Below are positions 16,240 to 25,991 of a stretch of DNA of 64,000 bases, in pieces. Numbering within the stretch: position 1 is the stretch's first letter; each line of letters opens with the position of its first letter. The notes below the pieces were generated by a model, which was not told the origin of the DNA, ran no database searches, and saw nothing but the letters and a program-made list of their open reading frames with translations. A program made the translations under genes and the position numbers. Location of the stretch: positions 1-64,000 of the forward strand of contig NZ_PQSQ01000001.1 in the NCBI RefSeq assembly GCF_002920575.1, in the 5' to 3' direction. Source of the stretch: Streptomyces sp. Ru73. Lineage in GTDB: Bacteria; Actinomycetota; Actinomycetes; Streptomycetales; Streptomycetaceae.

Positions 16240-17620
16240 CAGTGCTTCGTTAGCTGTGCCGATCTTGCCTGCTTAGCGGCATGGTGGCGGTATGAGGCTC
16301 GGGGAGGTGGAACGGCTCCGGGGTGAGTTGTCCGGATTCGTTGCCGAGGTGTTCGGTTCGCTGCCGCGGCGGGATCAGCGGCGGTGGGGTGAGTGCTATC
16401 TGCGGGGCTTGATGCTCGACGGCCGGCGTAGGTCGATCCAGCCGATGGCCGAGCGGTTGCCGGATGGGAACATGCAGGCTCTGCAGCAGTTCGTGAACCA
16501 GTCGCCGTGGGAGTGGACACCGGTGCGGCGGCGGATCGCCGAGCGATTGTGCGAGGTGGTACGGCCCGAGGTGTGGGTGATCGATGATGTGTCTTTTCCC
16601 AAGTGCGGCACGGCCTCGGTGGGGGCGGCCCGGCCGTACTGCGGGGCCTTGGGCAAGCGGGCCAACTGCCAGGTCGCCGTCAGCGTGCACGCGGCCACCG
16701 ACAGCGCCTCCTGCCCGCTGGAGTGGGAGCTGTTCCTGCCCCAGGAGTGGGTGGAGGATGCCCGGCGCCGCCGGTCGGCGGGGGTGCCCGGCGAGGGCGG
16801 CCACGTGACCAAGTCACAGCTGGCCTTGGGCCTGCTGGACAGGTTGGCGACCTGGCTGCCGGCCGTGCCGGTGATCGTGACTGATGCTGGTTACGGCCGC
16901 AGTGTCTCCTTCCGCCTCGCCCTGGAACGGCGCGGCTGGTCCCATGTGGTGGCGGTCGACCCAAGGAGGTCGCCCGGCCGGCCGCGGCGGAGCCGTCTTG
17001 GCCGGCCTATGGCGGGCTGGGGCCGCCGACCCTGCCGCGCTATCGCAGCCCGGCCCCTGCCCGACCTGTTAGGGGAGGCCACCACCTTCTCCGAGGTGGC
17101 CTGGCGCCAGGGCAGCAAAGGAGAGCTGACCTCAAGGTTTGCCGTGCTTCAGGTGCGTCCGTCGGGCAAGGAGGCCAGCCGCGTCGCCCAAGAGCAAGGC
17201 GGCGGCCGCAACCGCTGGGACGGGGTGCTGCCCGCGCGGACGCTGCTGGTCGAATGGCCCGAGGACGCCCCGGAACCAACCGGCTACTGGATCTCCAACC
17301 TGCCTCCCACCACCCCGATAAAGGAATTGGTGCGGTGGGCCAAGATGCGCTGGCGCATCGAGCACGACTACCGCGAGCTCAAGCACGGCCTGGGCCTGGA
17401 CCACTTCGAGGGCCGCACCTGGCGTGGCTGGCACCACCACGTCACCCTGGTCACCGCCGCCCAGGCATTCCTCACCCTCCGGCGTCTTGACCCAAAAGCC
17501 CGCACACCGGCCTCACCCTCTACCAAGTCCTCGACGCCCTGCAGGACCTCCTGCGGTGCTGGGCCGGAACCTGCACCACCTGCGGACGCCCCCTGACCAA
17601 GGCCAGAACCTAACGAAGCG
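16240..17620 (+). mobile_element. IS701-like insertion sequence
   Basis: About 1.38 kb. Terminal inverted repeats share GCTTCGTTAG (16244-16253) and its complement CTAACGAAGC (17610-17619). The tetranucleotide CTAG occurs at both outer edges (16236-16239 and 17621-17624), consistent with a 4-bp target duplication at a YTAR-type site, as known for IS701-family elements. The two ends differ by a few bases just inside the duplication, so the exact tips are uncertain. It carries one transposase gene, which is frameshifted. Confidence 0.8.
16292..17613 (+). pseudogene. IS701-family transposase, frameshifted
   Basis: DDE transposase. It opens with LRGELSGFVAEVFGSL and has WVIDDVSFPKCG (first catalytic Asp region), VIVTDAGYG (second Asp) and WRIEHDYRELKHGLGLDHFEG (catalytic Glu region). 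Three frame changes are visible. At about 16963 the frame moves so that the expected KEVARPAAAEPSWPAYGGLG lies in another frame. It returns at about 17055. Near 17495 it shifts again, so the natural ending (LTLYQVLDALQDLLRCWAG, stop at 17613) is out of frame. The continuous frame stops at 17596 with an abnormal tail. The protein is probably inactive unless these are sequencing errors. Confidence 0.82.
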
Positions 17621-17676
17621 CTAGACGTGTCCGACGGATCATGTGACTGCCTCGGATTCGAGTCTTTTGCATGTTC

Positions 17677-18566
17677 ATGGGGCGGGGAGATGTCACAGAC
17701 AACGAATGGGAGCGGCTGCGTCCGCACCTGCCGAAGACCGCCAGCGGGACGGGCGTTGGGCGAGCCATCGCAAGGTGATCAACGGGGTCCTCTCCCGGCA
17801 GCGCACCGGGGCGCCGTGGCGGGATCTGCCCGCACGTATCGGCAAGTGGAAGACCGTGCATGAGCGACACAGACGCTGATCGGCGGACGGCACGTGGGAC
17901 ATACGTGGGACACGGTCTTCGCGGCCGCCCTGGCCGACGCTGACGCGGAAGGCCGTATCGACTGGCCCATGGTGAGTGTGGACTCCACCTCCCGCCGGGC
18001 CCACCAGCACGCCGGCGGCGCTCGCGGGAGACCCCCGCGGGTGCCGGGAAAGACGCACGCCCCGGCAGCACCGTCCCGACGAGGGGCTCGGGCGATACCC
18101 GGGAGGTCTCACCTGCAAGATTCATCTCGCCGGAGAGGGCGGGCGCCGTCCGCTGTCCTTGCTGATCACTCCGGGCCAGTGGGGCGATGCCCCGCAGCTC
18201 ATCCCCGTCATGGAACGTATCCGCGTTGGCCGCCTCGGCGGCGGGCGTCCCCCTACCCGGCCGGATCATCTCGGCGGTGACAAGGCGTACTCCTCGCGCC
18301 GTAACCGCCGCTACCTGCACCGACGGCAGATCAAGCACACCATTCCCGAACCGGGCAACCAGCGGGCCAACCGAAAGCGTCGCGGCAGTCGCGGCGGCCG
18401 GCCCACGGGCTTCGACAAGACGATCTACAAGCGAAGGAATGTAGTTGAGCGGACGATCAACGCCCTCAAGCACTTCCGGGCCGTGGCCACGAGGTTCGAC
18501 AAGCGTGCCTATGCCTTCTCGGGCACCGTGACTGTCATAGCGATCCGGCTCCGGCTTCGGGGGTAG
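17677..18566 (+). pseudogene. IS5-family transposase, multiply frameshifted
   Basis: Remnant of an IS5-family (IS1647/IS427-like) transposase. The opening MGRGDVTDNEWERLRPHLP is in one frame. INGVLSRQRTGAPWRDLPA and SADGTWD follow in a second, then VDSTSRRAHQHAGGARG, and finally the long last part (GRYPGGLTCKIHLAGEGG, then NVVERTINALKHFRAVATR) in another. No frame covers the whole protein, so it cannot be active. It abuts the right end of the IS701-like element. I could not identify its terminal repeats with confidence. Confidence 0.82.
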
Positions 18567-18689
18567 ATCCGTTATCCCCGTGCCAGGATGTGCCTGTCAC
18601 CGTTCTCCGGAATGATCTTTATGCATGTTTTACGCCTTTAGGCTTGCGGGCAACGGGCACAACGCACCGATCTGATCCGGGAGTTGAAA

Positions 18690-19148
18690 ATGACGCACGA
18701 CGTTGCCGCGCTGGCCGCGGAGCTCACGGACATGGCTGCGACCGATCACCAGTCCGCAGCCCGCGCGAACAGCGACGACCCTGCCGAGCAGCTGGCCTGG
18801 CGGCGGCTGACCGCCCGGCACGGTGACCGGCTGGGCGAGATCATGGACGAATACGGCTGGCCGACGGCAGAAATGGTCGGCGAGGAAGCCGCACGCGCAG
18901 CATGGCTGATCGCCCAGCACGCCGACCGGCAGCTCGACGTTCAACGGCGCGCCCTCCACCTGATGCAGCACCCGGTGTCGGCAGGCTCGGCCAGCCAGCG
19001 CGAGCTGGCCGAGCCTGCGCGACCGCACGCTGGTCAATGAAGGCCGCAAGCAGGTCTACGGCACTCAAATCGCCGGCGTGAAGGACGGGGCACCGATTCC
19101 GTGGCCCTGTGAAGAGACGAGTACGTCGCCAAGTTCTCCCTGGCCTGA
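18690..19148 (+). pseudogene. DUF6624-like protein, frameshifted
   Basis: The ATG at 18690, behind GGGAG, begins a protein rich in features of DUF6624 (WRRLTARHGDRLGEIMDEYGW, then AWLIAQHADRQLDVQRRAL). Near 18998 the coding sense moves to another frame (LRDRTLVNEGRKQVYGTQIAG, then IPWPCEE), and near 19105 it moves again (EYVAKFSLA, stop at 19148). Joined, these give a complete family member of about 152 residues. As written, the first frame ends at 19040 with an abnormal tail. It is either a decayed gene or carries two single-base errors. The function of DUF6624 is unknown. Confidence 0.7.
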
Positions 19149-19224
19149 AGCGCTGTTCCAAGTCGCGTGCTGCGGATCACTGCCCGAGGCTCGCTGCCGT
19201 AGGCAATGATCCGCCGGGCGGGGC

Positions 19225-20019
19225 CTAGTCGGGGAGGGTCAGGCCCTCGTGGACGACCGCATGGGCGAGGTCGCTGAGATCGATGCCACGGCTGTGGGCG
19301 TGGGCGCGCAGCCGGTCGAGCGCGTGGTCGGCGGAGAGGTGGTGACGCTGGATGATCACACCGACTGCCTGGTGAACGACTGCCTGGGGCGGTGTGAAGT
19401 GGAGGAAGGGGGGATCGTCCTCGGGCGCGGAGGTACAGGCGGCTTGGAGGAGGAGTTGGGCGGCTTCCAGGTGGATGCGGGCGGTGTGCTGGTCGGCTGG
19501 TGACAGCGGGCCGGACCGGTCGCGGTACAGGGACAGGACGATGCCCGCCCGGTCTGCGAAGCGGGGGTGGGACGCGGCGGGCAGGGCGAACGCCGCATGG
19601 ATTCCCCGGACCTGGGCTTCGCCGGCGAAGAGGGGCCAGAGCCGCGTGGTGCCAAGGTCGGCCAGGTCATCGGCGAGTACTGAGGCATGCTGCTGCAGGG
19701 CCTGCACGCACGGTCCCTCGCCCAGGTTGATCTGCAGGGTCTCTCCTGTGTCGGCCAGCGGGCCGTCGCAGCAGAGCGAGATCCGGCGGGCCAGCGCGGC
19801 ATCCGCGGCCAGCGTCAGCCCTACGGAGCACGGAGCCTGCAGGGCCGCCCGGCACGCGGCGGCGACGGAGCCCGGCCCGTCGTGGTGGCGGGCAAGGTAG
19901 TAGGCCAACCTCGCGGCCTCCGGCCGCGGGGGCCTCACGGGAAGCTCAGAACACAGTTGTTGAGGCCGCCAGCGGCCCAGCGTGTGTCCATCGGTACGGT
20001 TCCGGTCTCCGGCACTCAC
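19225..20019 (-). CDS. GAF-ANTAR putative RNA-binding antiterminator
   Basis: About 264 residues. A GAF-like sensory domain occupies roughly residues 60-190 (ISLCCDGPLADTGETLQINLGEGPCVQAL), followed by a C-terminal ANTAR domain (AVVHQAVGVIIQRHHLSADHALDRLRAHA). ANTAR domains bind paired stem-loops in nascent RNA to prevent termination; GAF domains sense ligands or redox state. The start is uncertain: GTG at 20019 is used here, but GTG at 19938 is equally possible, and the open frame extends further upstream in an implausible arginine/serine-rich region. It is divergent from a second GAF-ANTAR gene at 20330. Confidence 0.78.
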   Translation of the reverse strand: MSAGDRNRTDGHTLGRWRPQQLCSELPVRPPRPEAARLAYYLARHHDGPGSVAAACRAALQAPCSVGLTLAADAALARRISLCCDGPLADTGETLQINLGEGPCVQALQQHASVLADDLADLGTTRLWPLFAGEAQVRGIHAAFALPAASHPRFADRAGIVLSLYRDRSGPLSPADQHTARIHLEAAQLLLQAACTSAPEDDPPFLHFTPPQAVVHQAVGVIIQRHHLSADHALDRLRAHAHSRGIDLSDLAHAVVHEGLTLPD

Positions 20020-20329
20020 CGCCGAACTGCCCGATCGGAAGCCAATGTCAGGGTAGCCGAGCAGGGCAACAGCGTCATGCGCGGGCAGCAGTGCCCAGCG
20101 TACGCCCAACTCCCCACCGCAATGGCCGTGTGGAGGCGTAGGTTCAAGGCATCCCGGACCGCGAGGCACCTCGCGGCGAGGCGGGCGCAGGCATTCGGCC
20201 AGGCTGAAAGGGCCGCGCCCGGGGCGTAGTCTGGCCGCAGGACAGCGCTGGTATTCCGGGTGGTCGCCACCCAGACCCCGTGTATGACGCTTCCGGTCCG
20301 GCCGCTGACACCGACAACCGGAGGCTGCT

Positions 20330-21136
20330 GTGCCCAATCCGCCGTTACCGGCAACAGGCCCGCCCGCACCGGACGGGCCCGCGCCTCCGTCCCGTGAGAC
20401 GCGGGTGACCGCCGCGCTGATCGACGTGGCCGACACCCTGGTCGCCGACTTCGACCCCGCCGACTTCCTGTACCGCGTCGCCGAACACTGCATGGATCTC
20501 CTGGACATCGGCGACGCCGGGGTGATGCTGGCCGCCCCCGGCGGCCCGCTGCGCCTGGTCGCCACCACCTCCGAACAGGTCCGCCTCGTAGAACTCTTCG
20601 AACTCGACGCCCGCGAGGGCCCCTGCCTCACCGCCTACTGCGACGGCGCCGCCGTCAACCACTTGGACCTGGCAGCCTCCTCCCGCTGGCCGGACTTCAG
20701 CGCCCGCGCGCACCACGCCGGCTACCGCTCCGTGCATGCCGGCCCGATCCGGCTGAGAGCGGAGACCATCGGCGTGCTGAACCTCTTCCGCCGTGCCACC
20801 GGCCCTCTGTCCGAGGCCGACCAGCACCTCGCCCGGGCCCTGGCCGATGCCACCGCGATCTCCCTGCTCCAGCAGACCGCTCTGGACCATCACCGCACAC
20901 TGAGCACACAGCTCCAAGGCGCCCTGAATACCCGCACGGTCATCGAGCAGGCGAAGGGCTATCTCTCCTCCCACCACGCCATCGATCCCGCCGCCGCTTT
21001 CCAGCGCCTGCGCGCCCACGCCCGCCATCACCGGATCCGCATCGTCGACCTGTCCCGCGACATCATCGACGGCACCATCACCCTTCCCCTCCCACCCGAC
21101 GAGGAGAGCCCCCGGCGGGACGGGAGAGCACCCTGA
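20330..21136 (+). CDS. GAF-ANTAR putative RNA-binding antiterminator
   Basis: 268 residues. The N-terminal GAF domain runs from about 30 to 185 (LVADFDPADFLYRVAEHCMDLLD, then EGPCLTAY and IGVLNLFRR). The ANTAR domain follows (LNTRTVIEQAKGYLSSHHAI, then AFQRLRAHARHHRI). It would be a cytoplasmic regulator acting on RNA after a signal is sensed. The GTG start at 20330 has GGAGG upstream. It faces the other GAF-ANTAR gene across a shared upstream region of about 310 bases, and is convergent with the DUF5994 gene that ends at 21149. No histidine kinase or other partner is adjacent. Confidence 0.85.
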   Translation: MPNPPLPATGPPAPDGPAPPSRETRVTAALIDVADTLVADFDPADFLYRVAEHCMDLLDIGDAGVMLAAPGGPLRLVATTSEQVRLVELFELDAREGPCLTAYCDGAAVNHLDLAASSRWPDFSARAHHAGYRSVHAGPIRLRAETIGVLNLFRRATGPLSEADQHLARALADATAISLLQQTALDHHRTLSTQLQGALNTRTVIEQAKGYLSSHHAIDPAAAFQRLRAHARHHRIRIVDLSRDIIDGTITLPLPPDEESPRRDGRAP

Positions 21137-21148
21137 GCCGAAGGCCCG

Positions 21149-21631
21149 TTACTCGGTCCCGGGGCCGGGGAGGGTGGCGACGAGGATCTGTGCGGCCGGG
21201 GTGACGTTGTCGGCGCGCACGGCGCGGGCCATCGCTTCACGGGCGGCGTCGGCGGTGGCGTCCGGAGGGACCACCAGCAGGGCGAAGTGGTCCTTGTCGC
21301 CGCGGGTGATGAGGACAGTGTCGTCGCCGACCGGGTCGGCGTCGAGGTGTACGACACGGTCGTCGATGACCAGGCGGGTCGGGAGGTTCTCCCAGGCGGA
21401 TGCGTCGAGTCCCACGCGGGTGATCGGCCCTAGGTGCTCGGTCAGCACACTGATCAGCTCGGGCAGCTCCGTTTCGATGTTCCTTGTGCGCGGCCACCAC
21501 GCACCGTCCAGGACTCCCTGCCGGGAGCATGTGGTCTCCAACCGCAGCAGCGCGATACCCGGTATCACCGTCTGGTGGATCGCGTCCGGCAGGAGTAGCA
21601 GAGGCGTCTGGGGAGTATCGGAGTCAGCCAT
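21149..21631 (-). CDS. DUF5994-like protein (copy 1)
   Basis: 160-residue protein of unknown function. The family signature LDGAWWPRTRNIETELPELI is near residue 40, followed by LGPITRVGLDASAW and LVIDDRVVHLDADP. A paralogue with the same signature is encoded divergently at 21955. The ATG at 21631 (MADSDTPQ) is chosen because the upstream in-frame residues are arginine-rich and atypical. It is a small soluble protein with no catalytic motif visible. It converges on the GAF-ANTAR gene with a 12-base gap. Confidence 0.8.
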   Translation of the reverse strand: MADSDTPQTPLLLLPDAIHQTVIPGIALLRLETTCSRQGVLDGAWWPRTRNIETELPELISVLTEHLGPITRVGLDASAWENLPTRLVIDDRVVHLDADPVGDDTVLITRGDKDHFALLVVPPDATADAAREAMARAVRADNVTPAAQILVATLPGPGTE

Positions 21632-21954
21632 GATGGATGCCGCCCGTCTATGAGGGGGACGGCCGTCACCTCGTCGCAGGGTCGGCACCGATGCAGGTGC
21701 CCGGTCGCCCGAAGTGCACGAACATGCCCTCTTCTCACGTTACTCCCGTCGCTCCGCCCCGCCGCTCGGCACAGCAAACCCGTCCTGTGACTCATCCGGA
21801 AAATACCTGGTCACATCGGTAAAAGCCCACTGAACGGGTGTACAGTCAAATTACCGGGAGTATTTCGCACACCGGCTTCCATGCGGGTGTCATTTCCGGC
21901 GACCACAAGAAGCCGGGTTGCCCCTCAGGGCCGCCCGGGGGCAGGCCGGCAGCC

Positions 21955-22494
21955 ATGACCACCATCCTCGACCGGGCCTCGCCCCGCGACGTCGCCGTAG
22001 CGCTCCCGGCGCGCCTGTCGCTCACTCCGACGACCACGCTCGCCGGTCAGCTCGACGGGGCCTGGTGGCCCTACTCGCGCGGCCTCCAAGCCGAGCTTCC
22101 GCCGCTCGCCACCGCGCTCGACGAAGCCTGGGGCCGCATCACACGTGTCACCGTCAACCCCACCCGTTGGCCCGTCGTCCCGCGCAGGGTTCCCGTGGCC
22201 GGGCACACGCTGCACGTGGGCTGGTTCACCGAACAGCACCCCGACAAGCTGATCCTGCTCTCCTACACCATCGGCCGCTGGGACCTGCTGGTGATCCCGC
22301 CCGAGACCGAGCCCTCGGCCGCTGCCCGGTTGATGGCCGCCGCCGCGATCCCGGGCAGCGTCCTGACCGCAGGCGTGCTGCTTGCCGACGAAGCCGTCAT
22401 CGGGCAGGGCATCCGGGATGCCCGACGCCGGGAAGCCACCTGGGAAAGCGAGGGCGGGGCTTGCATGTCCCCCGTCGGGATCCCGATGGGCTAG
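21955..22494 (+). CDS. DUF5994-like protein (copy 2)
   Basis: 179-residue paralogue of the neighbouring DUF5994 gene. It shares LDGAWWPYSRGLQAELPPLA, WGRITRVTVNPTRWPVVPRR and HVGWFTEQHPDKLILLSY. The C-terminus is longer, ending in a charged helix (RDARRREATWESEGG). The ATG at 21955 is set by comparison with its paralogue; no strong ribosome site is seen. The two copies are divergent across about 320 bases that may contain both promoters. Function is unknown. Duplicated DUF5994 genes are common near regulators in Streptomyces, which does not define a role. Confidence 0.8.
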   Translation: MTTILDRASPRDVAVALPARLSLTPTTTLAGQLDGAWWPYSRGLQAELPPLATALDEAWGRITRVTVNPTRWPVVPRRVPVAGHTLHVGWFTEQHPDKLILLSYTIGRWDLLVIPPETEPSAAARLMAAAAIPGSVLTAGVLLADEAVIGQGIRDARRREATWESEGGACMSPVGIPMG

Positions 22495-22663
22495 CACGCC
22501 CTGCCTCTGCCGAACCTCCCGGTCAGGCCAATGACACCAGGCGTCGAGCTCATCGCACAGACACCGGTCGGTGAGCACGAGCCTTCCGCCGGCCGGGGGA
22601 GAGGGCGAGGCGCCGCAGCGCATGCTCGCCGGCTTCTCGCCCACTCCGAAGGGAACACACACC

Positions 22664-22942
22664 ATGAAGTACGTCGATAAGTACATCGAGACCCAGCCGA
22701 TGCCGTCGGTCGGACACGCCGAGGTTCGGATCATCGCGCACACCCCCGAAGCCGCCCGCGCGGTCGCGCAGGCGCTCCGCCACTGCTTCGACGGAGCGGA
22801 ACAGCGCAGCTATCCCGGCCTCGACGGTGACACCCGCCTCCATCTCACCGTGGACACGGCGACCCCCGGCGGCCCCGCCCGCCCTTGGCCGGCGACCAGC
22901 ACAACCACCGCTGGCTTCGGCGCCCACTCCGACGAGGTATGA
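22664..22942 (+). CDS. Small hypothetical protein
   Basis: 92-residue protein. It begins MKYVDKYIETQPMPSVGHAE and contains a short alpha/beta-like stretch (EVRIIAHTPEAARAVAQALRHCF). The ending is proline- and threonine-rich. The ATG at 22664 has GAAGGGA 8 bases upstream. I do not recognise a family; the size and sequence suggest one small conserved domain. It follows the DUF5994 copy 2 gene by 170 bases and may share its transcript. Confidence 0.65.
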   Translation: MKYVDKYIETQPMPSVGHAEVRIIAHTPEAARAVAQALRHCFDGAEQRSYPGLDGDTRLHLTVDTATPGGPARPWPATSTTTAGFGAHSDEV

Positions 22943-23640
22943 GCCAAGCGATCAGCACCGCTCCCGGTCTCGCCGCCCCCGGCTCAATTTCGCCCCGCCG
23001 AAAGCGCGACGGTGGACTGGCGCCGTCAGTGGTGAGTACTGACGCTCGGTGGTGGGGGAGCTGATCCCGTCGCATGACGAGTGCCGAAGCCGCTGCACAG
23101 GCAGGCGCGTCGCTTCCGCATCCGGTGAGCTGGGCTCGCCGCTGCATTTGACCGCGGGAGCCAAGGGCGTGCGTTCGTAAGACATGCCCCGCAAATGATT
23201 GACGGCGTGGTAGAGCCGAAGTCGCAACGAGCAGCTCATTTCGCCTCTTTGGCAAGGCAGCGCGGCCTTCTGGCGCGGGCCCTGGTTGTCGGCACATCGT
23301 TGAGCGGGCTGCCCCAGCCTTCGGCATGGGTAGGGCGTTCGGGTGCAGCGGTTCCGGTCAAAGGCTCGGACCGTGCCCCCGTCCGCGGACCAGCTGGCCC
23401 GTCAGTCGGGCGGCCCGGCCGACAGGGGCGCCGCCCGGTGTACAGCGGCCCGATCGCCGCAGCACGGCGGTCCCACGCCATGGTCCGGCTGCAGCGCGTT
23501 ACGACGGATTACCGCCCTGCCGCTTTGCCTCATCCCCCCTGATCTCGTAAGAGTGGGCGACGGCCTCTGCGCGTCGTAACTGCGCGCTGCCGCAGCCCAG
23601 TGATCGAATCTCTCGTCGTCGAGGAGAGGACATCCGGAGT
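22943..23640. other. Non-coding stretch
   Basis: About 700 bases without a gene I can support. Open frames on both strands are short, overlapping and arginine/proline-rich. The final 60 bases should contain the promoter of the ferredoxin reductase gene. Confidence 0.4.
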
Positions 23641-24777
23641 ATGGCCCGTCTCTTGCATCGCAGTGCGCTGTCCGAGGGGGTCGTCCGCCTGGTGCTGGGA
23701 GCGGCGGGGCGGCTGACCACGCCCCTGCTCCCGGACGACTACCTGGCGATGGCCGATCCGCTGCTGTCGCGGCGGTGGCCGGCCGGGCGGGTCGAGGAGG
23801 TACGGTCGGAGACCGCGGACGCGACGACTTTGGTGATCCGTCCCGGCCACGGCTGGCGGCCCGCGCACCGGGCCGGGCAGTACGTTCCCGTGGGCGTGCG
23901 GATCGACGGGGTGCTGCACTGGCGTACTTACTCGCTCACCTCTCCGCCCGGCAGGCCCGGCGACCCGTTCACCCTCACCGTCAGGGCCCTGCCGGACGGC
24001 CACGTCTCCCGGTACCTGGCCCACCGCCTCCACCCCGGGGAGGTACTGCGTCTCGGCCCGGCCCAGGGCGACTTCCAGCTGCCCGACCCGCCTCCCCGGC
24101 GACTGTTGCTGTTCACCGCGGGGATCGGCATCACTCCGGTCATGGCCATGCTGCGCGACCTGGCCGACAACGGCCGCCTCGCGGAGGGCACCGACGTACT
24201 GCTGGTGCATTCCGCTCCCGATCCCGCCCGCACGGTCTTCGGCCCCGAACTGCGGTCGATGGCCGAGGACTTGCCGTGGTTCCGGCTGCACGAGCACCAC
24301 ACCCGCGCCGGCGCCCGCCCGGCCGGTCACCTCGCTCCGGAGCAACTGCCCGCCCTCTGCCCGGACTGGCGCGAGCGCGACACCTGGGCCTGCGGTCCCG
24401 TCGCGCTGCTGGAGTCCGCCGAACGGCTCTGGGGTGAGGAGGGACTCGCCGAGCGGCTGCACACCGAGCGGTTCCGCCCCGTACCACTGTTGCCGTCCGG
24501 TACCACTGACAGTGCCGCCCCGGGCGTACCCGTGCACTTCGCAGCAAGCGGCGTGGAGACGGCCGCCGGCACCGGCACGCCGCTGCTCCACGTCGGGGAG
24601 GCCGCCGGGGTGGCCATGCCGAGCGGCTGCCGCATGGGCATCTGCTACAGCTGTGTCAGCCCGCTGCTGCACGGGCGGGTCCGCGACCTGCGTACCGGCG
24701 AAGTACACGGCGAGCCCGGCGACTTGATCCAGACCTGTGTCTCGGCCGCCAGCGGCCCCGTCGCCCTCGACCTGTGA
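23641..24777 (+). CDS. Ferredoxin reductase with C-terminal 2Fe-2S domain
   Basis: 378-residue flavodoxin-reductase-type electron transfer protein. An FAD domain (RTYSLTSPPG) is followed by an NAD(P) domain (TAGIGITPVMAML, later WACGPVALLESAE) and a plant-type ferredoxin domain with the cluster ligands in GCRMGICYSC plus a later Cys (IQTC). It should move electrons from NAD(P)H to the desaturase encoded 53 bases downstream. The pairing is standard for actinobacterial membrane fatty acid desaturases. Length is normal, and the ATG sits behind a GGAG-containing leader. No defect is visible. Confidence 0.92.
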   Translation: MARLLHRSALSEGVVRLVLGAAGRLTTPLLPDDYLAMADPLLSRRWPAGRVEEVRSETADATTLVIRPGHGWRPAHRAGQYVPVGVRIDGVLHWRTYSLTSPPGRPGDPFTLTVRALPDGHVSRYLAHRLHPGEVLRLGPAQGDFQLPDPPPRRLLLFTAGIGITPVMAMLRDLADNGRLAEGTDVLLVHSAPDPARTVFGPELRSMAEDLPWFRLHEHHTRAGARPAGHLAPEQLPALCPDWRERDTWACGPVALLESAERLWGEEGLAERLHTERFRPVPLLPSGTTDSAAPGVPVHFAASGVETAAGTGTPLLHVGEAAGVAMPSGCRMGICYSCVSPLLHGRVRDLRTGEVHGEPGDLIQTCVSAASGPVALDL

Positions 24778-24829
24778 ATGCCCGCACCGGCCTGAGCACC
24801 CCGCTAGCCTCACCGGAGGAGCCACCACC

Positions 24830-25966
24830 ATGAGCACAGCCCTTTCGACCGAGCCGGTCCTGCCCGATCCGCCCGGTGCGCCATCGCGCGGTACGGACAC
24901 CGAAGCCCTGGGCCGTGAGCTCGACCGTATCCGCGCCGATGTCCTCGCCCGCCGTGGCGCCGAGGACGCCCGCTACATTCACACCGTCGTGGCCGTCCAC
25001 CGCCGTCTGGAGATCGCCGGGCGTGCCGCGCTGGCGGTGTCCCTGCTGCCGCCGGCCTGGCTCGCCGGTACGGCCGCCCTCAGCACCGCCAAGATCCTGG
25101 AGAACCTCGAACTAGGGCACAACATCATGCACGGCCAGTGGGACTGGATGCGTGACCCGGCGATCCACTCCACCACCTGGGAGTGGGACAACCCCACCCC
25201 GGCCTACGCCTGGAAGCACACCCACAACCACATCCACCACACCTGGACCAATGTCGTCGGCCGCGACCGCGACCTCGGCTTCACCGTCCTGCGGATGAGC
25301 AAGGACCAGCCCTGGCACCCCTTCCACCTCTTCCAGCCCGTTCTCGCGGCCCTGGGCGCGCCGCTCTTCGAGTGGATGGCCGCCCTGTACGACCTGGAAG
25401 CCGACGCCGTTCTCCAGCGCCGCAAGCCCCTGCGCGCCTTCCTCCGCGACACCGCCAACACCGTACGAAAAGGCGCCCGCCAGGCCGCCAAGGACTACCT
25501 GCTCTTCCCCCTGCTCGCCGGCCCCTCCGCCGTGCCCTGCCTGCTCGGCAACCTCACCGCCAACACCGTGCGCAGCCTGTGGGCCCACACCGTCATCTTC
25601 TGCGGCCATTTCCCCGACGGCGTCCGCTCCTTCACCGAGGAAGAGATCGAGAACGAGACCCGGGGGCAGTGGTACCTGCGACAGGTCCTCGGCTCGGCCA
25701 ACATCGAGGGCGGCACCGTCTTCCACGTCCTCACCGGCAACCTCAGCCACCAGATCGAACACCATCTCTTCCCGGACCTGCCCAGCAACCGCTACGCCGA
25801 AATCGCCCCCCGCGTCCGCGAAGTCCTCACCGCCCACGGCATCCCGTACACCACCGGCCCCCTCCTCAAGCAGTACGCCTCCACCTGGGCCCGCATCTGC
25901 CGCATGGCCCTGCCGAATCTCCACCGGGCAACACAGAGTCGGCCGCAAGGCGAAAAGGCTGCCTGA
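24830..25966 (+). CDS. Membrane fatty acid desaturase
   Basis: 378-residue acyl-lipid-type desaturase. The three histidine boxes that hold the di-iron centre are present: HNIMH at 97-101, HTHNHIHH at 130-137 and HQIEHH in the C-terminal third. Hydrophobic segments lie between them (for example AALAVSLLPPAWLAG). It would introduce a double bond into acyl chains in the cytoplasmic membrane, using electrons from the upstream reductase. The ATG at 24830 has GGAGGA upstream; a longer in-frame version overlapping the reductase is unlikely. A hairpin follows at 25992. Confidence 0.92.
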   Translation: MSTALSTEPVLPDPPGAPSRGTDTEALGRELDRIRADVLARRGAEDARYIHTVVAVHRRLEIAGRAALAVSLLPPAWLAGTAALSTAKILENLELGHNIMHGQWDWMRDPAIHSTTWEWDNPTPAYAWKHTHNHIHHTWTNVVGRDRDLGFTVLRMSKDQPWHPFHLFQPVLAALGAPLFEWMAALYDLEADAVLQRRKPLRAFLRDTANTVRKGARQAAKDYLLFPLLAGPSAVPCLLGNLTANTVRSLWAHTVIFCGHFPDGVRSFTEEEIENETRGQWYLRQVLGSANIEGGTVFHVLTGNLSHQIEHHLFPDLPSNRYAEIAPRVREVLTAHGIPYTTGPLLKQYASTWARICRMALPNLHRATQSRPQGEKAA

Positions 25967-25991
25967 GGGGCCCAAAAGCTCTCTGGAGTGT

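Noticed and set aside
22952..23239. Minus-strand open frame of 95 codons
   Set aside because: No motif, no ribosome site and overlaps other short frames; not enough support for a gene.
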